A program made the translations under genes and the position numbers. The notes under the pieces are model-generated. The model searched no databases and was not told the DNA's origin. It saw only the letters and a program-made list of their open reading frames with translations. Positions 9,532 through 19,245 of a stretch of DNA of 64,000 nt are shown here, in pieces. Position 1 is the first letter of the stretch. Each line of letters opens with the position of its first letter. The DNA comes from Gammaproteobacteria bacterium (GTDB taxonomy: Bacteria; Pseudomonadota; Gammaproteobacteria; CAISUE01), in the NCBI GenBank assembly GCA_021156105.1, contig JAJNBD010000004.1:124001-188000 (forward strand), in the 5' to 3' direction.

Positions 9532-10299
9532 ATGAAAACTGTATTAATTACTGGAGCCGGGTCGGGCATTGGTCAAGCATTAGCATTAGGCTTTGCGCAA
9601 GATGGTTATCGTGTTATGGTCACCGATATGAATCTGGCAGGTGCACAAGATACGGTGGCAAAAATTCAACAACAAGGCGGCGAAGCGCTGGCGCAAGTAC
9701 TGGATGTGACTGATGAAGCACAAATGGCAGCAGCGTTTGCTGCCATGGTGCAAACTTGGGGTCGTTGTGACTGTGTTATTAGCAATGCTGGCATTCAAAT
9801 CATTAAAACCGTTGATCAACTTTCCTTAAAAGATTGGCAATTGATGATGCGCATTCACTTAGATGGCGCGTTTCTTGCTACGCGCGAAGCTTTAAAGATT
9901 ATGTACCCACAGAATTTTGGACGTATTATTTATATTGGCTCAATACATTCGAAGCTAGCTTCTGCAGGTAAAGCCCCTTATGTAACCGCAAAGCATGGTT
10001 TACTGGGTTTATGCAAAACGGTGGCAAAAGAAGGTGCAGCGCATAACGTGGGGTCAAATGTCATTTGTCCAGGATTTGTGCGTACTCCTTTAGTGGATAA
10101 ACAAATTCCTGAGCAAGCTAAAACTTTTGGTATTAGTGAAGAAGAAGTGGTGAAAAAAATTATGCTAGGTGAAACTGTTGACAAAGAATTCACTACTTTA
10201 GAAGAAATTTGTGATACGGCTTTATTTTTAGCTAATTATCCAAATCTAGGTTTGACGGGTCAGTCCCTCATATTATCCCATGGTTGGGAAATGGAATAA
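9532..10299 (+). CDS. bdhA: 3-hydroxybutyrate dehydrogenase (SDR family)
   Basis: 255 residues. The classical SDR fold is shown by the NAD-binding TGAGSGIG (7-14), NAG at about 85-87, catalytic Ser in IYIGSIHS (137-140), and YVTAK (Y150, K154). The sequence LGLCKTVAKEGAAHNVGSNVICPGFVRTPLV and the length match D-3-hydroxybutyrate dehydrogenases, which interconvert 3-hydroxybutyrate and acetoacetate with NAD. The adjacent acetoacetate decarboxylase strengthens the assignment, and together they point to use of polyhydroxybutyrate or ketone bodies. The gene starts 13 nt after the Fic gene. Confidence 0.88.
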   Translation: MKTVLITGAGSGIGQALALGFAQDGYRVMVTDMNLAGAQDTVAKIQQQGGEALAQVLDVTDEAQMAAAFAAMVQTWGRCDCVISNAGIQIIKTVDQLSLKDWQLMMRIHLDGAFLATREALKIMYPQNFGRIIYIGSIHSKLASAGKAPYVTAKHGLLGLCKTVAKEGAAHNVGSNVICPGFVRTPLVDKQIPEQAKTFGISEEEVVKKIMLGETVDKEFTTLEEICDTALFLANYPNLGLTGQSLILSHGWEME

Positions 10300-10327
10300 A
10301 AGCAAGTAAATCTTTCAAGGAGAGAAA

Positions 10328-11065
10328 ATGACAGTCTATAATGCTTTTGGTATGCCGGTCCGCCGAGGAATTACTACTTATCCAGAAGGGCCTTATCGTT
10401 TCATCGATCGTGAATATTTAATTATTACTTATGAAACAGATCCTGATGCACTGCGAGCAGTCTTGCCAAGTTGTTTAACGTTTGAAGAACCAATCGTTAA
10501 ATTTGAATTTATCCGCATGCCAGATTCAACAGGCTTTGGTTCTTATACCGAATCAGGCCAAGTCATTCCTGTGCTTTATAATGGAAAAAAAGGTGGCTAC
10601 GTTCATTCTATGTATTTAGATTGTGAAGCACCCATCGCAGCAGGACGGGAGATTTGGGGTTTCCCTAAAAAATTAGCGCGGCCTAGAATGGTTGTTGATT
10701 CTGATACCTTGCTAGGTGTTTTGCATTATGGCGAAGTTTGTGTGGCGATTGGGACGATGGGTTATAAGTATAGGCCCGTGTCGAATGAAAAAGTTTTAGC
10801 TGCTTTAAATGAACCTAATTACTTATTAAAGCTTATTCCAGATGTTGATGGCAAAGCGAAGGTTTGTCAGCTGGTAGAATATTTCCTTACAGATATTAAT
10901 CTTAAAGGGGCTTGGGAAGGGCCAGGTGCGCTTCAGCTATTCCAGCATGCGCTTGCACCAGTGGCAGATTTGCCAGTGAAAAAAGTTTTAAATACCTTGC
11001 ATTTTATTGCTGACCTTACTTTGCCTTACGGAAAAGTTGTTGAAGACTTTTTAAAGCAAAGCTAA
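10328..11065 (+). CDS. adc: acetoacetate decarboxylase
   Basis: 245 residues, standard length. The Schiff-base lysine region [12 protein letters not shown] is intact (K114, K115), with conserved [11 protein letters not shown] (Arg near 28) and YTESGQ upstream. It would convert acetoacetate to acetone and CO2. It follows bdhA by 28 nt with a clear AGGAGAG ribosome binding site, so a two-step route from 3-hydroxybutyrate is likely encoded here. Some family members have other activities, but the intact lysine pair favours the decarboxylase. Confidence 0.88.
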   Translation: MTVYNAFGMPVRRGITTYPEGPYRFIDREYLIITYETDPDALRAVLPSCLTFEEPIVKFEFIRMPDSTGFGSYTESGQVIPVLYNGKKGGYVHSMYLDCEAPIAAGREIWGFPKKLARPRMVVDSDTLLGVLHYGEVCVAIGTMGYKYRPVSNEKVLAALNEPNYLLKLIPDVDGKAKVCQLVEYFLTDINLKGAWEGPGALQLFQHALAPVADLPVKKVLNTLHFIADLTLPYGKVVEDFLKQS

Positions 11066-11138
11066 TAGCCTAAAGTATTTGCAAATTCATCAATTTGTGA
11101 GATCATGTGCGCAGTTTTTTTATTCCTGGAGCTGCCAC

Positions 11139-12194
11139 ATGTCTCACGACAAATCATCCCTACTCAATAAAACCGTCGAACACCTTGATTTAACTGGCCT
11201 TAAAGGTTGTGCTGCTTTGGTGAAAGCCATGGGCGATACAGCGTTTCAAGCGCGCAATTTATCTCGTGCGACAGACATTTATGAAATGATGTTAAAAGAT
11301 AAAGATTGCATGATCATTTTATGTCTGGCTGGCTCCTTAGTAAGTGCAGGCATGAAAAAAATTATTGTCGATATGATCGAAAACAATATGATTGATGCTA
11401 TCGTTTCTACCGGCGCAAATATTGTTGACCAAGATTTTTTTGAAGGTTTAGGTTTTCGTCATTATCAAGCTAACCCTTATGCGGTTGATGATAATAAATT
11501 GCAAGAAATGATGATTGACCGTATTTATGATACCTATATTGATGAAGAAAATTTAAGAGATTGCGATCACACCATTTTTGAAATCGCTAATAAACTCACG
11601 CCACGCGCCTACTCTTCACGTGAGTTTATTCAAATCATGGGTGCTTATTTGATGAAGCATGGCAAAAATAAAAATTCCATTGTTCGTGCGGCTTATGAAA
11701 AAAATCTGCCTATATTTGTGCCAGCCTTTAGCGATTGCAGTGCAGGCTTTGGTTTAGTGTTACATCAAGTAAAAAATCCTGAAAAACATTTGGCGATTGA
11801 TTCTGTTAAAGATTTTCGTGAGTTAACGGAATTAAAAATCGGTATTAAGGATTCTGGCTTGTTGATGTTAGGTGGTGGAGTGCCAAAAAACTTTGCACAA
11901 GATATCGTGGTGGCCGCAGAGTTATTAGATCATGACGCAGCTATGCATAAATATGCCGTGCAGATTACGGTTGCTGACGAACGTGATGGCGCGCTTTCTG
12001 GTTCAACCCTACGTGAAGCTTGCTCTTGGGGTAAAGTATCAACAACGTTTGAACAAATGGTTTTTGCAGAAGCGACTTTAGCCTTCCCTCTGCTGGCTGC
12101 TGCCGCGTTTGAAAATGGTGCTGCTAAACAGCGTAGCGCGAAACACTTGAGCAAACAGTTTCCTTCTTTAATGGAAGAAGAAGCAAAAATGTGA
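11139..12194 (+). CDS. deoxyhypusine synthase-like NAD-dependent aminobutyl transferase
   Basis: 351 residues. The DHS fold is evident from STGANIVDQDFFEGLG (90-105), FVPAFSDCSAGFG (193-205), LGGGVPKNF (244-252) and the catalytic lysine in REACSWGK (K299), equivalent to the lysine of eukaryotic deoxyhypusine synthase. Bacteria lack eIF5A, the eukaryotic substrate, so bacterial homologues probably act on free polyamines, for example making homospermidine. The neighbouring speA supports a polyamine role. I chose ATG 11139, preceded by GGAG, rather than a TTG at 11079. Confidence 0.85.
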   Translation: MSHDKSSLLNKTVEHLDLTGLKGCAALVKAMGDTAFQARNLSRATDIYEMMLKDKDCMIILCLAGSLVSAGMKKIIVDMIENNMIDAIVSTGANIVDQDFFEGLGFRHYQANPYAVDDNKLQEMMIDRIYDTYIDEENLRDCDHTIFEIANKLTPRAYSSREFIQIMGAYLMKHGKNKNSIVRAAYEKNLPIFVPAFSDCSAGFGLVLHQVKNPEKHLAIDSVKDFRELTELKIGIKDSGLLMLGGGVPKNFAQDIVVAAELLDHDAAMHKYAVQITVADERDGALSGSTLREACSWGKVSTTFEQMVFAEATLAFPLLAAAAFENGAAKQRSAKHLSKQFPSLMEEEAKM

Positions 12195-12270
12195 TTACCT
12201 AAAAACTCAGTGCTAGAGCTTTAGGACTGGCACTGAAAATTATTATAGGATTAGTTTAAGGAAAATAATT

Positions 12271-14220
12271 ATGTCCCATCCACCTGACGAGAGCCACGCT
12301 GCCCCTGAAGCAAAAGTTTCGGGGGCAATGATTTCTTCGGAATTACAGCAACAGCTGCGCGAAACTTATAATATTGCGCACTGGAGTAGTGGCTATTTTG
12401 ATATTGGCGATAAAGGAAACATTGTTGTTTATCCTGATAAAACGCGTCGCAATGTCATGGTGGATATGGATGAGTTACTAGAAACGATTTACCAATCAGG
12501 TTTGCCAGCACCGGTTTTGATCCGCTTTAATGATATTCTCAAACAGCGTTTTGAAGAGTTATACCAATCTTTTTCGAAAGCGATTAAAGAATTTAATTAC
12601 CAAGGAAGCTTTACGGGTGTTTACCCGATTAAGGTGAATCAGCAACGTCGCGTTGTGCATCAAATTGTCCAGTATGGTAAAGACCGTATTGGCTTAGAAG
12701 CAGGTAGTAAACCAGAACTTTTAGCGGTATTGGCTCATCCGCCTAGCACGGCATCAACGATTGTTTGCAATGGTTATAAAGACCGCGAATATATTCGCCT
12801 TGCTTTAATTGGCCAGGCACTAGGACATAAAGTTTATATCATCATTGAAAAAATTTCTGAAGTTCAATTAATTCTGGAAGAAGCAAAAAAAATAGGCTTG
12901 CGTCCACTTTTAGGTGTCAGAGTGCGCCTATCTTCCACAGGCACTGGCAAATGGCAAGATAGTGGTGGAGAAAAATCTAAATTTGGTTTTTCTGCTAACT
13001 ATTTATTAAAGATTATCGAAAAGCTTCAAGCAGCCGATTATATCGATACGCTGCAAATTTTACATTTTCACTTGGGTTCGCAAATCGCTAATATTAATGA
13101 TATCCAGCGGGCTTTACGAGAATGCGCGCGTTATTATGTTGAGCTGCGAGCGATGAGCGTGCCAATTCATACGGTAGATGTTGGTGGCGGTTTAGGGATT
13201 GATTATGAGGGAACGCATTCACGTAGTGAATGCTCTATGAATTATAGTATTCAAGAATATGCCAATAATATTATTTATACGATTGGTGAATTTTGTAATG
13301 AAAGAAATGTACCTCATCCAAATATTATTACAGAGTCTGGACGCGCAATGACGGCGCATCACGCTGTGCTTGTCATGAATATTATTGATGTTGAGCGTGC
13401 AATGGTGGATGATGCTATCCAAGAAATTCCCGCAGATGCACCAAAATTGATCCAAGATTTGTGGTATGGTTTGCAACATGTCACCGAATATTCTGCGCTG
13501 GAAACTTACCATGATGCTTGCCACTTAATTAGTGAAGTACATAGCCAATATATTTATGGCATAGTAAACCTTAAGCAGCGTGCTTTAGGGGAACAAATTT
13601 ATTTACTAACTTGTACCAAAGTGAGAGAATTGCTGAAATATTCTGTACGGGCGCATCGCGAAGCAATTGATGAGTTAAATGAAAAACTTGCGGATAAAAT
13701 TTTTGGTAATTTTTCCTTATTTCAATCTTTACCCGATGCTTGGGCGATTAACCAAATTTTCCCTATTCTGCCAGTTAATGGTTTAACCGAAAAACCTTCG
13801 AAGCGTGGTGTTTTGCAAGATATCACCTGCGATTCCGATGGCAAAGTTGATAATTATGTTGATAGCCAAGGCGTTGAATCAACCTTGCCACTTATGCCTT
13901 TTAATAAAGAGAAGCCTTATTATTTAGGTATTTTCTTGGTGGGTGCATACCAAGAAATTTTAGGTGATATGCACAATTTATTTGGCGATACAAACTCTGT
14001 GCATGTTGAGCTTACGGAGAATGGTGGCTATCAATTAGTACAACCTGTTGAAGGTGATACAGTTGCAGATGTATTGCGTTATGTGCATTTTGATGCTTCT
14101 GAGCTTTTACAATCTTATCGCAGTCAGCTGGCGCAAGCGGCATTAACCAATCAACAGCGACAAGCTTATCTGGAAGAATTGCGAAACGGTTTACAAGGTT
14201 ATACTTATTTGGAAGATTAA
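12271..14220 (+). CDS. speA: biosynthetic arginine decarboxylase
   Basis: 649 residues, full length for the PLP-dependent SpeA family. The PLP lysine is K121 in GVYPIKVNQQ. Further family segments include the SGG-type substrate region, HFHLGSQI, DVGGGLGIDYEGT and ESGRAMTAHH. It converts arginine to agmatine, the first step of the agmatine route to putrescine. The start at 12271 has AAGGAAAA upstream. It follows the DHS-like gene by 76 nt; a small hairpin (12207-12236) lies between, so the two may or may not be co-transcribed. No agmatine-processing genes are in the window. Confidence 0.95.
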   Translation: MSHPPDESHAAPEAKVSGAMISSELQQQLRETYNIAHWSSGYFDIGDKGNIVVYPDKTRRNVMVDMDELLETIYQSGLPAPVLIRFNDILKQRFEELYQSFSKAIKEFNYQGSFTGVYPIKVNQQRRVVHQIVQYGKDRIGLEAGSKPELLAVLAHPPSTASTIVCNGYKDREYIRLALIGQALGHKVYIIIEKISEVQLILEEAKKIGLRPLLGVRVRLSSTGTGKWQDSGGEKSKFGFSANYLLKIIEKLQAADYIDTLQILHFHLGSQIANINDIQRALRECARYYVELRAMSVPIHTVDVGGGLGIDYEGTHSRSECSMNYSIQEYANNIIYTIGEFCNERNVPHPNIITESGRAMTAHHAVLVMNIIDVERAMVDDAIQEIPADAPKLIQDLWYGLQHVTEYSALETYHDACHLISEVHSQYIYGIVNLKQRALGEQIYLLTCTKVRELLKYSVRAHREAIDELNEKLADKIFGNFSLFQSLPDAWAINQIFPILPVNGLTEKPSKRGVLQDITCDSDGKVDNYVDSQGVESTLPLMPFNKEKPYYLGIFLVGAYQEILGDMHNLFGDTNSVHVELTENGGYQLVQPVEGDTVADVLRYVHFDASELLQSYRSQLAQAALTNQQRQAYLEELRNGLQGYTYLED

Positions 14221-14247
14221 TTATATGGAAAGAAACGTGGAGCTGTT

Positions 14248-17200
14248 GTGATTCATATTCGTTGGCGTATTATTTCTAATAATATTCTGCATCATCTTTT
14301 TTTGATTGGTGCCGTGCTATTACTCTTATGGGCGCTTTTTTTAACTGCTTGTCGGCTTGCATTACCTTATTTGCCGAGATATCAATCGGTTGTTGCTGAA
14401 GTATTAAGTTCAGTAATTGGTTCACCTGTCACCTTTGGATCACTTAGTTCCAGCTGGTTAAAAATGCAGCCAGTGGTGACTTTGAACGATGTGAATATTT
14501 GGACGCAGAATAAACAGCGTCCTTTAATGCAAATCCCACAGGTAAATGTTCGGTTTAATTTGCTTTCTTCTTTGCTACATAGAGAAGTTGAGGTTTCATT
14601 ATTACAGATTAAACAATGGCAGTTAAAGCTCTATCAAAATTCCCAAGGTCAGTGGAAAGTTGCAGGCATTCAAAACCTTTCGCCTCAGAACGCTTCTGAC
14701 ACTGCTGAAGTGGCGCTAGATGATTTTATGCAAGCTATGTCGCAAATACGTCATTTGCAATTACAAAAAAATACCATAACGATTAGTTTACAAGATCATA
14801 GCCAAATCAAGATCCCTAATTTAAACTTAGATTGGTACGCTAAAAACAAAAAGATTTCCCTTTATGGCACTGCTTTGTTACAAAGCGATAACACAGCAAG
14901 CTTACAATTGGGTGCTGAAGCGGTTGTTGAGCCAGGCCAAAGCTTCTTTAAAAGTTTAACGGGCCATGGTTATTTAAAATTTTCAAATTTTGTTCCTGCT
15001 GAGTTGTTCAAGAAAAAAAGCGCAAGCCTATTAGATAATTTCCAAGGTAAGCTTAATGGCGAGATTTGGGGGGTGTGGCAAAAAGATCATTGGGAAGATG
15101 CAGCAACAAAATTACATGTGGATAATTTTAAGGTCGAAAAAAAATTAGTTACTCATACTTGGGGAATGAGTGCTGATAGCGCAGATATTTTTCTTTCTAC
15201 ACAGCAGAAAGATCTGCAGAAGCAGGTTTATTTTTCAGTTAATAGTAGTCAGGGCCAAATAACATTAAGCAATATTTTTCGTAGTCAAATTCCTTATGAA
15301 AAGATAAATTTTAAAGGTAATTGGGTGCTAGGTGAAAATGAAACGATTTCTATTCCGCTTGTGCAAGTCAAAACGCAAGATGCAGATGCCTCAGCTAAGC
15401 TTTCTTTAGCTTGGGGCAAGCAACAAGAGCCACAAATGGATTTGTTGGCTAAAGTAAACTTTAGTACTTTAAAAAATAAATCCCAATATTTGCCAGCAGG
15501 TATTATGCCAAAAGCGGTAGTGAGTTGGTTAGATTCTGGCATTAAAGATGGGAAATCTGCTGATGCTGAAATGCTTTGGCATGGGCCTTTAAAGCATTTT
15601 CCTTTTCATGATCAATCAGGGACCATGCAAATTTTTGGTGCTGTTAAAGGCGTGATTTTAAATTATGCGCCTCACTGGCCACTCATTACTAATCTTGATG
15701 CTAATTTATTTTTTACTTCTCATGGCATGCATATTGATGCATTAAAAGGCGCAATAGGAACTTTGCCAATTTCACAAGTGAGTGTTGATATTCCTGAATT
15801 TAAAAGTCAAAGCCAGTTATTGATTCATGGTAATGTGCAAGGCAATTTAACACAAGCTTGGGATTTTTTAGCAACAAGCCCATTAAAAAATACTTTATCG
15901 CCTTTATTAGATCAAACCAGTGCGGATGGTTTATTTACATTAGGTTTGTCAATCACCTTACCGCTGCATGATCATCTCGCGCCAACATACCAAGGTGTTC
16001 TTAACTTGCAACAAGACCAACTCAGCTTAAAATCTCAACCGATTACTTTTTCAAAGCTTACTGGTCAATTAAATTTTGATGATGAAAGTTTGCAAAGTAA
16101 GAATTTAACAGCACAATGGCTGAATGAGCCTTGGCAGTTTAATTTAAGTAGAAGTGCTAAGTCAGACAGCGTTCATTTTCAAGCTTCAGGAAACGCTCCA
16201 TTAGGATCATGGGTAGCTAATCAGTTCAAGTTTGCTGCAAAGTGGTTTCAAGGAACAGCATATTGTGTTACTGATATGTTGGTTAAAGCAGATAAAAGTT
16301 TTTCATTGGTCTTAAAAAGTGATTTGAAAAATCTTGAAACGCATGTGCCAGGTGATATTAATAAAGCGGCAGCAACTTCTACGCCATTTTCTATCAGCTT
16401 TAAAAAAGCAACGCAGCAGCCGTTAACGTTAGAACTACATTGGTTAACTTCTAGCGGTGAACTGGCGGTATTTATGCAAGATAATAACTGGCATGTTAAA
16501 TCTCCTTCCATAGAGGGTACTATTTTACCGCCAGATTCTAACATTTCCTACTGGCAAGTAAGCTTTAATTATTTAGATTTAAAAAGTTTTGATTTTAGTG
16601 CAAGTGGTAGCGATAATAAAATTTCTTTAGATGACATTCCTGCCATTAATATTCTTGCTAACCATGTTGTATTAACTAATTCAACCATACAAACATTAAA
16701 ATTAAATTTACGTCCTGATAAAGCAAGCGATAGCGTTAAAATTAATTCGCTTGTGATTAAAGAAGCCCCTTTTACACTAACTTCTTCAGGTCGCTGGAGT
16801 AAACAACCGGATGGTAAGAGCTTAACACAATTAAAAGGACGGGTTGTTTCTTCACAAGTAAGTAATATGTTAAAAGCATTAAATTTACCTCCATTGTTAG
16901 AAACCTCTCAAGCGACAGTTGATTTTAATTTAAGCTGGCCTGATGCTCTTTGGCAATTTGATCGTGAAAATCTTAGTGGTAACGTTAAAATAACCACAGC
17001 TGGTGGTTTGTTCACGGATGTCAGTGCTCAAACAAATACGAAAGTAAATTTTGGCCGTTTGTTAAATTTTTTAAGTTTAAATGCGCTACCCTCTCGGCTG
17101 GCATCGGGCTTTAGTGGTATGTCTCAAAAAGGTTTTCCTTTTGATCAAGTCAATGGAACAATGACCGTAGCGCCACAACGTATTCAAGATATTAATATGA

Positions 17201-17499
17201 ACATTACTGGCCCCGTGGCAAATGTTCTTCTCAACGGTTGCCTAAACCTATTAAGTAATCGCCTGAATTTAGTGGCAGAAATCAATCCAAAGTTAACGGG
17301 CAGCTTGCCTGTGATCGCCACGATTGCTGGTGGCCCTATCATGGGAGCAATAAGCTTTGTTGCCGATAAAATTATTTCGCCAGCTGTAGGAAAAATTAGC
17401 GGTAGCTATTATGCCCTAACCGGTGACGAAAATAACCCGCAAACCAATAAAGTTGATGCGGTACAAAAGCAGCAGATTTTAGCTAGCTGCCCCATTTAA
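14248..17499 (+). CDS. yhdP: YhdP-like AsmA-superfamily envelope protein
   Basis: 1083 residues, somewhat shorter than E. coli YhdP (about 1266). A single N-terminal membrane anchor (residues 14-36) is followed by a very long periplasmic region of repeating beta-strand character (AsmA-like), and the C-terminus has the family pattern with GRLLNFLSLNALPSRL and GLFTDVSA. YhdP-type proteins are thought to form hydrophobic bridges that carry phospholipids to the outer membrane. The start is GTG 14248 with GGAG about 7 nt upstream. It follows speA by 27 nt. Confidence 0.85.
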   Translation: MIHIRWRIISNNILHHLFLIGAVLLLLWALFLTACRLALPYLPRYQSVVAEVLSSVIGSPVTFGSLSSSWLKMQPVVTLNDVNIWTQNKQRPLMQIPQVNVRFNLLSSLLHREVEVSLLQIKQWQLKLYQNSQGQWKVAGIQNLSPQNASDTAEVALDDFMQAMSQIRHLQLQKNTITISLQDHSQIKIPNLNLDWYAKNKKISLYGTALLQSDNTASLQLGAEAVVEPGQSFFKSLTGHGYLKFSNFVPAELFKKKSASLLDNFQGKLNGEIWGVWQKDHWEDAATKLHVDNFKVEKKLVTHTWGMSADSADIFLSTQQKDLQKQVYFSVNSSQGQITLSNIFRSQIPYEKINFKGNWVLGENETISIPLVQVKTQDADASAKLSLAWGKQQEPQMDLLAKVNFSTLKNKSQYLPAGIMPKAVVSWLDSGIKDGKSADAEMLWHGPLKHFPFHDQSGTMQIFGAVKGVILNYAPHWPLITNLDANLFFTSHGMHIDALKGAIGTLPISQVSVDIPEFKSQSQLLIHGNVQGNLTQAWDFLATSPLKNTLSPLLDQTSADGLFTLGLSITLPLHDHLAPTYQGVLNLQQDQLSLKSQPITFSKLTGQLNFDDESLQSKNLTAQWLNEPWQFNLSRSAKSDSVHFQASGNAPLGSWVANQFKFAAKWFQGTAYCVTDMLVKADKSFSLVLKSDLKNLETHVPGDINKAAATSTPFSISFKKATQQPLTLELHWLTSSGELAVFMQDNNWHVKSPSIEGTILPPDSNISYWQVSFNYLDLKSFDFSASGSDNKISLDDIPAINILANHVVLTNSTIQTLKLNLRPDKASDSVKINSLVIKEAPFTLTSSGRWSKQPDGKSLTQLKGRVVSSQVSNMLKALNLPPLLETSQATVDFNLSWPDALWQFDRENLSGNVKITTAGGLFTDVSAQTNTKVNFGRLLNFLSLNALPSRLASGFSGMSQKGFPFDQVNGTMTVAPQRIQDINMNITGPVANVLLNGCLNLLSNRLNLVAEINPKLTGSLPVIATIAGGPIMGAISFVADKIISPAVGKISGSYYALTGDENNPQTNKVDAVQKQQILASCPI

Positions 17500-17554
17500 T
17501 TTTCTGAATAAAATATTTTACTGCCTGATTAGAGTTTTACCTGGCGTATTTATT

Positions 17555-18256
17555 TCAAGGTAGAGGATGCACACTGATTTGTTTAAACCAAATTTGGCCA
17601 ATGACTTCCGCCATTAAGTCATTATGGTTTTGAATGCCAACGTAGCCTATCTCAGGTCTTGGTCCTCGCTCTGGATCAGAGGAGGCTTGCCGAGCAGGTG
17701 GGGTTTGCGAAGGGTCATAATCAGAAGCAAGTTTCCCATTAATATAAGTTGTGATGTGCTGACCTTTTAAAAAGATATCAAGCGTGTTCCACTGGCCTAT
17801 AGGTTTTGTTAAGCCTGTGTTAGCTTTGCTAAAAGAATAAACAGATCCTGTGCGATGATATTCATCATTTCCATCTAAAATTTTTATTTGGTGGGCATGA
17901 TTAACAACGTCCCAAACATCAGTAGGTGGGTGAGGAATTAACACAAAGACAGCAGAGCTGGTTTGTGGATCACTTACTTTATAAACTGCGCGTACAACAC
18001 AATTGCCAAATTTTTGTTTTTTATACCAGAGCACGCCCATTTTTCCACGGGATTTTAACATACCATCTTCAAGTGCGAAGTCACCTAAACCAACGAATGC
18101 CCAATCATCAATATTTTTGCCATCAAATAAATTTTGCCAGCCTTTGCTAGATAAAGCAGGTTCATTGACAGTAATCGTGTTCTCTTCATGCGATTGAGCC
18201 ATGGCATCTCCAAAGATAACGAGTGATAAAAGCGTAAAAAAATAAAATGTTCTCAT
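17555..18256 (-). CDS. exported DUF1080 (3-keto-disaccharide hydrolase-like) protein
   Basis: 233 residues with a signal peptide (about 1-20, ending AMA). The mature part is a single DUF1080 jelly-roll lectin/hydrolase-like domain: GWQNLFDGKNIDDW near the N-terminus, then WNTLDIFLKGQHITTYINGK and the C-terminal EIGYVGIQNH. The family binds or cleaves sugars in the periplasm; the substrate is unknown. It is followed on the same strand by nothing close, and lies downstream of an outer-membrane protein gene (22 nt apart), so the two may be one operon. Confidence 0.8.
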   Translation of the reverse strand: MRTFYFFTLLSLVIFGDAMAQSHEENTITVNEPALSSKGWQNLFDGKNIDDWAFVGLGDFALEDGMLKSRGKMGVLWYKKQKFGNCVVRAVYKVSDPQTSSAVFVLIPHPPTDVWDVVNHAHQIKILDGNDEYHRTGSVYSFSKANTGLTKPIGQWNTLDIFLKGQHITTYINGKLASDYDPSQTPPARQASSDPERGPRPEIGYVGIQNHNDLMAEVIGQIWFKQISVHPLP

Positions 18257-18278
18257 TATGTTCCTCTTGGTTTATCAA

Positions 18279-18968
18279 TTATGAAAACGCATAAGTCAAG
18301 TTTAACTCGACTTGATTAGAATACGGAGTAAGTTTAATGGTACGTGATTGGCCTGCTGGAACGGGGAAGTTTTTATTGGTAAAAGTTTGATATTGAATAT
18401 GGTTATATTGTAGTCGTAAATTTAATTTTTGCTGTACCGGCATCAGCACACCGATTCCATATTTTGCACCATTTAGCCATTGCTGCTCTGTTAAACCAAT
18501 ATTATTTCCCAAGCTATTATCTTTATATTCGGAATATTTAAAATCACCTCGAACTAAGCCTAGGTGTGCATATAAAGCAACTTTAGGCAAAATAAAATAG
18601 CCTGGTAAGACACTAATGCCATAACTTTTACTAATTGTAAAATTGCCTTTGCTGGTTTCATTAGCCTCATTATCAGAATAATAAGCATGATATTTTAAGG
18701 TGCTTAAATTTCCAGTTAGTTCTGTGGCTAATAAAAAGTTATTAAAATCCCATTGGTAGCCTGCTAATAAATTCCCAAATACGCCTGTGGCGGCAAGATC
18801 ATCTTTTTTATCATAAATTTCAGTTTGGCTAGAATTAGTGATATAAAGTCGCTTATAGAAATCAGTTGAATCGTAGCCAAAGCCAAGGCCAATGTAGGGT
18901 GTATTTCCACGAGCAAGTAGAGGCAAAGCTAGCAAGTATAGTATACAAAAACGAATTTTTGTTGACAT
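18279..18968 (-). CDS. outer-membrane beta-barrel protein
   Basis: 229 residues with a short signal peptide ending LLARG or LARGNT. The mature part alternates aromatic and polar residues in strands (YIGLGFGYD, LLAGYQWDF, YGISVLPGYF, LNLRLQYNHIQYQTF) and ends in VELNLTYAFS, all typical of an 8-stranded OmpA/OmpW-like barrel. The last residue is Ser after Phe rather than a terminal Phe. Function is unknown; surface exposure is likely. It precedes the DUF1080 gene on the same strand. Confidence 0.72.
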   Translation of the reverse strand: MSTKIRFCILYLLALPLLARGNTPYIGLGFGYDSTDFYKRLYITNSSQTEIYDKKDDLAATGVFGNLLAGYQWDFNNFLLATELTGNLSTLKYHAYYSDNEANETSKGNFTISKSYGISVLPGYFILPKVALYAHLGLVRGDFKYSEYKDNSLGNNIGLTEQQWLNGAKYGIGVLMPVQQKLNLRLQYNHIQYQTFTNKNFPVPAGQSRTIKLTPYSNQVELNLTYAFS

Positions 18969-19245
18969 ATTTTCCTTCCTATTTTTTTATTGTTTTAATG
19001 CAAGGATTATGCCAGTTACATGGTTAAAATTTTTGAGATGAGGATAATGAGAGCAAGCCTTAAGGTTAGCTCATGCTAAAGCGCATATTGGTCGTTTTAA
19101 CTTGCCCAATGTTCGTTACGGCCTTGTCGAAAAACAAAAAAAACTTTTCAGCAATTAATGTGGTTTTTAAATGAGCGCAAAGAAGACTTTGGTATTATTT
19201 ATTTTTTAAGCCTGGCGAGCTGCTAAATCAAGTAGAAAATTTTAG

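Noticed and set aside
18969..19245. Possible transposase remnant in the gap before the PPC-domain gene
   Set aside because: A short stretch reading AHIGRFNLPNV...YGLVEKQ looked reminiscent of an IS transposase end, but no inverted repeats or second motif support it, and no open frame remains.
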